This document shows positions 16,579 through 23,786 of a stretch of DNA of 64,000 bases, one piece after another. Origin of the DNA: Leptolyngbya ohadii IS1 (GTDB lineage Bacteria > Cyanobacteriota > Cyanobacteriia > Elainellales > Elainellaceae). A model generated the notes under the pieces. That model saw nothing but the letters and a program-made list of their open reading frames with translations. It had not been told where the DNA came from and searched no databases. A program made the position numbers and the translations under genes. The stretch lies in NCBI RefSeq assembly GCF_002215035.1, contig NZ_NKFP01000004.1, positions 1,241,726 through 1,305,725 of the forward strand, read 5' to 3'. Numbering within the stretch: the first letter of the stretch is position 1; each line of letters begins with the position of its first letter.

Positions 16579-17385
16579 ATGCTGGAACTTTACCAGTTTG
16601 AGCTATCCCATTACTGCGAAAAAGTGCGGCTAATCCTGGACTACAAGGGGTTAAGCTACCGCAAAATCGAGATTACACCGGGAATCGGGCAGCTTGATAT
16701 TTTTCGGATGTCGGGGCAGCGGCAGGTTCCCGTCCTCAAAGACGGCAATGAAGTGATTGCAGACTCTACCGAAATTGCGCTTTATCTCGATCGCAAATAT
16801 CCCGATCGTCCATTAATTCCCACGGATACCAAGGAGCGGGCGCAGTGCTTCATCCTGGAACAGTGGGCAGATGAGTCGGTCGGCATTAACGCCCGGAAGC
16901 TGTTGATTAATGCAGTAGGTCAGGACTCTACTTTTTTGACCTCAGCGCTGCCGTCCGGAACACCCGGATTTTTGCGATCGCTAGTCCAGTCGGTGCCCCG
17001 TGAGGCGATCGAGGTCGTGGGATTTGGTGCCGGAGCCAGCCCCGATGCCGTTAAGACTGCCCGCAAGGAAATGCACCGCAGCCTGGAGTCGCTCAGCAAC
17101 ATTTTGCGCGATCAGCCCTATCTGGTTGGCGATCAGCTGACGCTGGCAGACCTTGCTGTGGCAGCAATGACGATGTACGTCAAATTTCCGGTGGGCACGT
17201 ATCTGGAACTGCCAGCGGCAATCAAGGGCAAAGGTTCTGCCGAGCTGATTAACGATCCGATGCTGCAACCCTTCTGGGACTGGCGCGATCGAATTTATGC
17301 AGATTTTCGCAAGGCTCCGCTCACGGCAGCATCCTCGGCGGCGAGTTCGTCGTCAGGAGGTCCGACCTCAATCAATATCGATTAG
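16579..17385 (+). CDS. Glutathione S-transferase family protein
   Basis: The 268-residue protein has an N-terminal thioredoxin-like domain (residues 1-80): LYQFELSHYCEKVRLIL with the S/C active-site region, QVPVLKDGNEVIADSTEIALYLD (the cis-proline VP and the ES-type glutathione-binding serine as DST). A helical C-terminal domain follows (residues 90-250, with YLVGDQLTLADLAVAAMTMY). The tail is serine and alanine rich. It may conjugate or reduce substrates with glutathione; the substrate is unknown. AAGGAG lies nine bases before the ATG. The C-terminal domain is longer than in small GSTs. Confidence 0.88.
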   Translation: MLELYQFELSHYCEKVRLILDYKGLSYRKIEITPGIGQLDIFRMSGQRQVPVLKDGNEVIADSTEIALYLDRKYPDRPLIPTDTKERAQCFILEQWADESVGINARKLLINAVGQDSTFLTSALPSGTPGFLRSLVQSVPREAIEVVGFGAGASPDAVKTARKEMHRSLESLSNILRDQPYLVGDQLTLADLAVAAMTMYVKFPVGTYLELPAAIKGKGSAELINDPMLQPFWDWRDRIYADFRKAPLTAASSAASSSSGGPTSINID

Positions 17386-17565
17386 TTGATTGCTTAATTA
17401 AGTAGAGCAGCTGAATTAAACCAAAGATGTTTTTGGGGGTGAAGGGGGCACTGCCCCTTCCTGGGGAGAAGCCCCAGCCCCCCTTCCTTACCTTTATTTA
17501 GGTTGACCTACTTAACTAAAGTCTGAAAATCTAGTGTCCAGGCTCAGCCTGGATGCTGCCCGGAT

Positions 17566-17602
17566 GCGGATCTGCCGCTTATTTAGCTGGAAGCAGATCC
17601 GC
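17566..17602. repeat. Perfect 10-bp inverted repeat, possible bidirectional terminator
   Basis: GCGGATCTGC (17566-17575) pairs with GCAGATCCGC (17593-17602) across 17 bases, between two convergent genes. No long T-run follows on either side, so termination is a guess. Confidence 0.6.
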
Positions 17603-17610
17603 CCATAAGA

Positions 17611-17654
17611 CATTCCAACATAGAGCATTAGAACACAGAGCATTGGAACAAGAA
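17611..17654 (+). repeat. Dispersed repeat C, copy 1 (two inner units)
   Basis: CATTCCAAC followed by two 15-bp units of the form NCAGAGCATTGGAAC (the first degenerate) and AAGAA. Copy 2 at 52383-52412 has the same ends with only one 15-bp unit. Confidence 0.8.
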
Positions 17655-17695
17655 GGATAAGCAGGAAGGTTAATCGGTAATTAACTCATTAACTT

Positions 17696-19789
17696 CTAGC
17701 CCCCGACTTCCTGAATCGATCGTGCCCGATGCATGGTCAGCAGTCCTTTGTGGCTATGGGGTTCACCCAGCATAACCACCGAGCAGTTGATATGCCGCAG
17801 GGCACGATTGGTAATATCGCTTAAAACCAGTTCGCCGACTGCCCGATCGCGTCGTCGCGCATTTCGCATAACCACCAGATCGTGGGAGCGGGAGGCATCA
17901 ATAATTTCCTGGGCAATATCATTTGAGCGAACAATCCGGATCTCCGGATAAACAAAGGGCATATATTTGGCAACCAGTAACCGGAGCTGAGATTCAATCC
18001 AGGCTTCGCGCTCCGGCGGACTATGGCGATCGCACACGTGCAGCAAGGTAATGCTGGCATCATTGGCGTCTTCTAAAATATCTGCAAACAGCAAAAGCTG
18101 AATTGACTCGCGGGTGGGATTATCGATCGGCACCAGGATTCGCTTAAAGGTAGAAGGAGAGTCGATCAGACGCATAATTGCCACCGGACAGTGGGATGCC
18201 CAGAGGACGCGATCGATCACGCTCCCAAACAAACGGGCACGAATTCCCTGAGTTCTGCCCCAGCCCATTGCAATCAGATTGGCATTTTGTTCACGGCTGG
18301 TGCGGCTGATGCCCTGCGCGGTATCCTCATCGATTCGCAAAATAGGCGTTGCGGTTGCCCCCAAACTTTGACAAACTTCCGTTGCCTCCTGCAATGCAGC
18401 TCTGCTGCGCTGAACCATCGATTCCAGTTCTGGCGAATCCAGGTGGGCTGGGCTGGAGGCGATCGAGAGGGGCACAATCTTACCGGACTCATGCCGGGCA
18501 AATAAAGCTGCCATTTCTAGCAAATTGCCCTGGGTCTGGGGATTGTAGACCGGAACTACGATCGTAAAGGGCTGCTGGGGGTCCGGCGTTTCGTCGAGCG
18601 GATCGATCGCATCTGCTACCGGAATATCGCTGCTGCTGGGCGTTAAACCACTGGCGGCACGAGCAGTAATAATCGGTCCCAGGGTTGCCGTCACCACAAA
18701 CATCACAATGACGGTGTTTAACACATCCTCGCTGATAATATTTGCTCGGAAACCGACAAAAGCTGCTGCCAGCGTTGCCGCCACCTGAGGCAGAGACAGC
18801 GACCACATGGTTAACATTTCCCGCCAGCTATAGCGGAAGAGAAATCGACTGACAAAAGCTGCCAGGAACTTTGAGCCGATCAATCCCAGAACGATCGCCA
18901 GTGTCAGTTCAATGTTGCTTAGACTGCGAATAAAGCCGGGAATATTAATAATCAATCCCGTATTGATAAAAAAGATGGGAATAAACAGCACATTCCCGAC
19001 AAACAAAATCTTTTCCTTAACCGGACCCTCGCCCACCACGCTATTGACGGCTAAGCCCGCCAGAAACGCGCCGACAATCTTTTCTACACCAATTAGCTCT
19101 GCACCAATCGACGCAATAAACACGACCAGCAGGACAAATAGAAATTGATTGCCTTCTGAATCGCTCGATCGCCGGAAGAATTCCCTACCCAGCCAGCTAA
19201 AGCCAAACAGGATCACCGCCGAGTAAATCAGCAGCGACAGCAGCAAACTCGCCAGACTGAAAACGGTGAATTCGCCCTCGTTCACGCCTAAGCAGATCGC
19301 CAGCACCAGCAGTGAACCAATGTCCGTAAAAATCGTCGCGCCGATCGTTACTGTGACAGATTCATTCGTCACCACGCCCAGCCGACTCACGATCGGGTAT
19401 GCCAGCAGCGTGTGGGATGCTAGCAGCGAGCCGATCAGCACCGAGGCATTCCAGCCAAAGCCAAAGAATCGCCCTACCGCAATCCCGGTTAGCAGCGGAA
19501 ACAGAAAGGTAAGAAATCCAAATCCCGCCGATCGATGCTTGGTAGCGCGAAACTGCTCCAGATCAATCTCCAATCCACAGACAAACAGCAGATACACCAG
19601 TCCGATATCGGACAGAAGCCGCATTGTTTCCGATTCGTTGCTCAGCAGTTTCAGCCCGTTTGGACCTAAAACTACTCCAGCAATCAGCAGTCCGAGCAGT
19701 CCGGGCAATCGGATTCGCTCAAACGCGATCGGCACGATTAGAATTACTGCCAGCAGCAGCGCAAAGGAAACAATTGGTTCTAAATGCAT
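17696..19789 (-). CDS. CPA2-type cation/proton antiporter with C-terminal universal stress domains
   Basis: The protein has about 697 residues. Residues 1-400 hold about twelve membrane segments of a Kef/NhaP-like exchanger (PIAFERIRLPGLLGLLIAGV, VYLLFVCGLEIDLEQFR, GVEKIVGAFLAGLAVNS). The rest holds two UspA-like domains (one ending AIMRLI, the second starting KRILVPIDNP and ending NCSVVMLGEP), which may bind nucleotides and regulate transport. It exchanges monovalent cations for protons at a membrane; the ion is not known. Start: the ATG at 19789 begins right before the first membrane helix (MHLEPIVSFALLL); in-frame ATGs at 19822 and 19828 are alternatives. The histidine kinase gene lies upstream on the same strand. 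Confidence 0.88.
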   Translation of the reverse strand: MHLEPIVSFALLLAVILIVPIAFERIRLPGLLGLLIAGVVLGPNGLKLLSNESETMRLLSDIGLVYLLFVCGLEIDLEQFRATKHRSAGFGFLTFLFPLLTGIAVGRFFGFGWNASVLIGSLLASHTLLAYPIVSRLGVVTNESVTVTIGATIFTDIGSLLVLAICLGVNEGEFTVFSLASLLLSLLIYSAVILFGFSWLGREFFRRSSDSEGNQFLFVLLVVFIASIGAELIGVEKIVGAFLAGLAVNSVVGEGPVKEKILFVGNVLFIPIFFINTGLIINIPGFIRSLSNIELTLAIVLGLIGSKFLAAFVSRFLFRYSWREMLTMWSLSLPQVAATLAAAFVGFRANIISEDVLNTVIVMFVVTATLGPIITARAASGLTPSSSDIPVADAIDPLDETPDPQQPFTIVVPVYNPQTQGNLLEMAALFARHESGKIVPLSIASSPAHLDSPELESMVQRSRAALQEATEVCQSLGATATPILRIDEDTAQGISRTSREQNANLIAMGWGRTQGIRARLFGSVIDRVLWASHCPVAIMRLIDSPSTFKRILVPIDNPTRESIQLLLFADILEDANDASITLLHVCDRHSPPEREAWIESQLRLLVAKYMPFVYPEIRIVRSNDIAQEIIDASRSHDLVVMRNARRRDRAVGELVLSDITNRALRHINCSVVMLGEPHSHKGLLTMHRARSIQEVGG

Positions 19790-19931
19790 GGGTTCGAGAA
19801 AACTTGAAGGCAAAACTTGCATCAGCATAGCCCGACAAGCCTGACAACGGATCTGCCGCTGGGATGGAGCGAGGGTGGGGCAAGAGAGGAGTTCCCCCAT
19901 TTCCCGATTTTGCTAGAAGTGCTTTTGACTT

Positions 19932-22900
19932 CTATTCTTCGATTCCCACAGAAGGTTTCATGCTCTGGCTGTAGATAAACTGGGTTCCCAGGTACTTCTC
20001 CATCTTGCGAAACAGATCGGTCTGCCGAACGGGTTTACTGAGATAATCGTCGCAGCCTGCGGCAAGGGCAAGCACGCGATCCTCCGGTAGGGCTTGAGCA
20101 GTGAGGGCAATAATAATCGGGGAAACTGCCAGTTCGTTGGCTTGTGCAGATGCGCGAATGCGGCGGGTGACTTCATAGCCATCAATATCCGGTAATTGAA
20201 TATCCATCCAGATCAGGTGGGGCTGCCACTGCTGCCATAGGAGGAAAGCTTCTTCTCCAGTCACCGCTTCCTGAAGAGTTATCCCCAGTCGTTCAAACCA
20301 TTCGACGACCAGCAAGCGATTCTCTGCCTGATCATCCACCACCAGAATGCGATACTGCGGCTGATGGGGAGCCAGTTCAATCATCGGACAATCGATCGTA
20401 GGAACGGTATTTGCCTCTTCATCCACCACTTCGACAGGCAGCGTGAACTGGAAAATACTGCCCTGCCCCAACACACTCTGAGCGGTAATATCCCCGCCCA
20501 TAAACTGTACTAGCCGACGACTAATCGTGAGACCCAGCCCCGTCCCTTCGCTCATTTGCTGCCCTGCCGAGGTTTGTGCAAAGGCATTAAAAATCAGGTT
20601 TAAGTCCTCAGCACTAATCCCAATGCCCGTATCCTCAACTTCAAAGCGCAGGGTGATCTGGGAAGTCTCAGACAACATCGGAGAAGTAGGAAACCCCGCA
20701 ACCTGCTCCTGTGCCTCCCCTACCACCGTAACGCGCAGCGTAATGCCGCCCTGCTCCGTGAATTTAATTGCATTACTCAGTAAGTTCAGGAGAACCTGCT
20801 CCAGCTTTTGAGCATCGACCAGGATGTAGGGCGGAACGGCAGGAGAAGCCTCCAGGTAAAAGTGCAATTTCTTGCGATTGATTTGCCTGCTGACGGTTGT
20901 GCGGACTGAACGCAGCTTGTCGAACAGGTTAATTCCTTGTTTGGTCAGCGTTAGTTTTCCAGCTTCGATTTTTGCCAAATTCAGAATTTCATTGATGAGC
21001 TTCAGAAGATACGTGCCGTTGCTGTGAATCGTCTTAGCGTATTGCCGATGTTTCACAGCAGTATCGCGATCGACCTGCATTAGCTCAGAAAATCCAAGGA
21101 TGCTGTTCAGGGGGGTTCGCAGTTCGTGGCTCATGCTGGCAAGAAAAGCACTTTTTGCCTGGTTTGCCGCCTCTGCTGCTTCTTTTGCCTGCTCTAGTTC
21201 CTGCTCTGCCCGCTTGCGCTCGGTAATATTCTGCACCAGAGAAAGGATAGAGACGACATTGCCCGCCTCATCTAACAGGACAGAGTTATACCACTCACAG
21301 GTCAGGATTGAGCCATCCTTGTGATAATTTCGGTTAACCACAATGCCGCTCACCCCGGTCAGCAGTTGGGCTGTGGTCTGATGCACATCATTCTGGTCTT
21401 CATCAAACACAAACTGCCACTCGCGAAAGCGCTTTCCCCGGACTTCTGCCGCTGTCCAGCCAAACATTCGCTCCGCCTGTTTCGACCAGTCCTCCACCTG
21501 AAATTCCCGATTCCAGCGAACTGTTGCCAGCGGTGAGTTTTCGATGTGGGAGTGCAGCTCCTGAAGCGCCTGTTTCAAAGCAATTTCAGCCTGCTTACGA
21601 TCGCTAATGTCCTTAATCACCGCAATGATGCACAGTTGCCCGTCTAGCTCCTTTAGATCGGCGGAGAGCAGAATTGTCTTGAGTTCGCCCAGCTGGGTAT
21701 AAACCGTGGTTTCCAGACTGCGAACCTTGCCCTGCTGCTGAAGCTGCTGCCGGAACTGCTGTCGCTTATCGAGTTCACGCCATAGCCCGATATGCAGAGT
21801 TGTTTGACCCACGATCGCCCCACGGGAGTAACCAAAAAACTCAACCATGCTCTGGTTAACATCCAGAATACGTCCCTCATCGAAGCTGGCGATGATCATG
21901 GGGTCGGGGTTGGTGCGGAAGATGGAGGTAAATTTCTCCTCCGATTCCACCAGTGCCGTTTTAATGCGATCGAAGGACTGCTGGAGCTGCTCTGCGGTGC
22001 GATTAAACGAGTGCGTTAGGGTGTTTATTTCAGCGATCGACGTTTCCTCCGTCAAGGGTTCCTGCCATTCGCCATTTGCCAGCGCCAAACTTGACCGATT
22101 AAGCCGTGCGATCGGACTCACAATTCGCCTTGCCGTAATCCATCCCAGGGCAATCGATCCCAGCAGCGTCAGCAAACAGAGGAGGAAAGTGCGCTGGCTA
22201 TTCTCCCAGATGGTAGACATAAAATCGGATTCGGGCACAACCACGACGGCAGACCAGTTCAAATCGCCCCCTAGGGGAACGGTACGCACGAAATATCGCT
22301 GGTGGTTGAGCAAAAAGCTGGAGGATTGAGGCTGATTCACCGCGATCGGGTTGCCCGCTTCTGGTGTCAGTAGATGGGAGGCAGCTGCACGAGTCAGGGC
22401 ATTTTGGCTCTGGAGAACCGAGAGCCGACGCGGTCTAACCGCTACATTTTGGGCAAGGGTTTGGCTGGGGGTGCGATTAAACGGCACTTCTCCCGTAGAG
22501 GTGGCAACTAGCAGTCTGTCCTGATCGATAAGAAAAACCTGCCCGTTTTTGCTGACCTTGAGATCTTGTAGAAATTTGCCTAAATAGGTGAGATAAATGC
22601 CCGCAGGAGCAACTCCCTGGAACTGTCCGGCGGCATCGCTAAACGGACGCAGATGAATCAAATTCAGTGTGGGAGAGTCCTGCCCTAGCCCCAAACTCAC
22701 CACCAGCCGCCACGTTCCATCCGGCGATCGACGCCCTGCTTCGTACCAGGGGTTTCCCGGCGGATCGTTATGGGGGTTATAGTTTCGCCGAATCTCTTTG
22801 AGAACCAGATTTTTGCCGTTCTGGTCGCCCTCATAGCGGTAGAACAAGCCCTGACTGGCATCCGTTGGCTGAAACCGACGCACTACTAGCTTATCGGGCT

Positions 22901-23285
22901 GCGATCGTTCAATTGCCAGAAACTCTCGCTTTTCATTGGCGATCGCCAGGGCGCTGAGCGTTGGCATCAGGGAAAACTGCTGCACAAAGAAGGGTTCCAC
23001 GGTTTGCAGCTCCAGCCCGTTGATGTAGCCCGCCTGAATTGCTGCAACAGTGGTGCGAGACGCTAATTTAGCATTGGCAAGGTTCTCACCTAGCTTGCTG
23101 ATCACGAGATTGCCCGTTTCGTCCATCAGCTGATTGGCTAGCTCGGTCGTTGCTTGCCGCCCACTGCGGTAGGACAGGTATCCCACCAGGGCTACAGCGC
23201 CCACCGTTTGTAGAACAAAAGGAACGACCAGAATGTAGCGAAGCGGAAAGGATTTGAAGCGACTAAACCATTGACTTGCATTCAC
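19932..23285 (-). CDS. Membrane hybrid histidine kinase: Cache-HAMP-PAS-PAS-HisKA-HATPase-REC
   Basis: The protein has 1117 residues. The N-terminus has a membrane helix (YILVVPFVLQTVGAVALVGYL), an extracytoplasmic dCache-like sensor to about residue 350, a second helix (FLLCLLTLLGSIALGWI) and HAMP. Two PAS domains follow (about 450-570 and 575-700), then HisKA with the H-box FLASMSHELRTPLNSILGF, an ATPase domain with NLLSNAIKF, DTGIGIS and GTGLGLTISRRLV, and a receiver near the end with phosphoacceptor aspartate in LIWMDIQLPDIDG and the lysine in YLSKPV. All kinase motifs are intact. Translation probably starts at GTG 23285. It is a paralogue of the broken kinase upstream: both open with near-identical LRxxLVVPFVLQTVGxVALV. 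Confidence 0.93.
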   Translation of the reverse strand: MNASQWFSRFKSFPLRYILVVPFVLQTVGAVALVGYLSYRSGRQATTELANQLMDETGNLVISKLGENLANAKLASRTTVAAIQAGYINGLELQTVEPFFVQQFSLMPTLSALAIANEKREFLAIERSQPDKLVVRRFQPTDASQGLFYRYEGDQNGKNLVLKEIRRNYNPHNDPPGNPWYEAGRRSPDGTWRLVVSLGLGQDSPTLNLIHLRPFSDAAGQFQGVAPAGIYLTYLGKFLQDLKVSKNGQVFLIDQDRLLVATSTGEVPFNRTPSQTLAQNVAVRPRRLSVLQSQNALTRAAASHLLTPEAGNPIAVNQPQSSSFLLNHQRYFVRTVPLGGDLNWSAVVVVPESDFMSTIWENSQRTFLLCLLTLLGSIALGWITARRIVSPIARLNRSSLALANGEWQEPLTEETSIAEINTLTHSFNRTAEQLQQSFDRIKTALVESEEKFTSIFRTNPDPMIIASFDEGRILDVNQSMVEFFGYSRGAIVGQTTLHIGLWRELDKRQQFRQQLQQQGKVRSLETTVYTQLGELKTILLSADLKELDGQLCIIAVIKDISDRKQAEIALKQALQELHSHIENSPLATVRWNREFQVEDWSKQAERMFGWTAAEVRGKRFREWQFVFDEDQNDVHQTTAQLLTGVSGIVVNRNYHKDGSILTCEWYNSVLLDEAGNVVSILSLVQNITERKRAEQELEQAKEAAEAANQAKSAFLASMSHELRTPLNSILGFSELMQVDRDTAVKHRQYAKTIHSNGTYLLKLINEILNLAKIEAGKLTLTKQGINLFDKLRSVRTTVSRQINRKKLHFYLEASPAVPPYILVDAQKLEQVLLNLLSNAIKFTEQGGITLRVTVVGEAQEQVAGFPTSPMLSETSQITLRFEVEDTGIGISAEDLNLIFNAFAQTSAGQQMSEGTGLGLTISRRLVQFMGGDITAQSVLGQGSIFQFTLPVEVVDEEANTVPTIDCPMIELAPHQPQYRILVVDDQAENRLLVVEWFERLGITLQEAVTGEEAFLLWQQWQPHLIWMDIQLPDIDGYEVTRRIRASAQANELAVSPIIIALTAQALPEDRVLALAAGCDDYLSKPVRQTDLFRKMEKYLGTQFIYSQSMKPSVGIEE

Positions 23286-23399
23286 AGCATTTTGCAGGGA
23301 TGAAATCTAGACCACTTTGCGGCAAATGGTAGATGAGTTGCGGCGTTCGAGCAGGACTCCAGACAACGCTTTTGCAGATAACCTAATGAATCCCCCGAA

Positions 23400-23684
23400 T
23401 CACGAAAAGCGATCGTCTTCGGAACGCATTGGCAGAGTGAAGTAAAATATGCTGCCCTGATTCAGTTTACTCTCGACCCAGATATGTCCGCCGTGCTGCT
23501 GCACAATATTTTTACAGATGGCAAGTCCTAACCCTGTGCCGCCTTTTTCACGGGAGTCTGAACTATCAACCTGCTGGAAACGCCCAAAGATCAATTCAAG
23601 CTTTTCCGCTGGGATTCCCCGCCCCTGGTCTTTAACAGAAAAAAGGATATATGGGGCGCGTGAAGAAATGATGGGGTGAGGAGA
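23400..23684 (-). pseudogene. Detached 3' fragment of the broken histidine kinase (ATPase domain end)
   Basis: Read on the minus strand, this stretch encodes APYILFSVKDQGRGIPAEKL, then FGRFQQVDSSDSREKGGTG, GLGLAICKNIVQQHGGHIW and the C-terminus of a kinase ATPase domain (G1, F and G2 boxes). It is the missing end of the kinase at 23738-26692, which stops just after its N-box. The two parts are separated by the inverted duplication at 23690-23786. An ATG-like start inside it could give at most a 64-residue fragment with no N-box, unlikely to function alone. Confidence 0.9.
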
Positions 23685-23689
23685 TCGTA

Positions 23690-23786
23690 ACCCACGAACT
23701 GCGAACCCCCCTCACCTCGATCCGCGCCTCCCTGGGCTTACTTGCCTCCGGTATCCTGGACGACGAACCCGAAACCGCCCGCAGAA
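23690..23786 (+). repeat. 97-bp inverted duplication, left arm (displaced copy)
   Basis: This plus-strand segment encodes THELRTPLTSIRASLGLLAS and the following residues up to ETARR, i.e. the histidine-kinase H-box helix, although the surrounding kinase gene is on the minus strand. It is an exact reverse complement of 24058-24154 over 97 bp, with GATCGT shared just beyond one end. Confidence 0.97.

Larger units (their letters stand above)
17386..17695. other. Convergent intergenic region rich in hairpins and repeats
   Basis: The region between the convergent GST and antiporter genes has no gene. It holds a GC-rich run (17430-17490) with several self-complementary pieces, a hairpin CCAGGC-TCA-GCCTGG (17538-17552), a 10-bp perfect stem (17566-17575 with 17593-17602) and dispersed repeat C (17611-17654). 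Confidence 0.6.
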
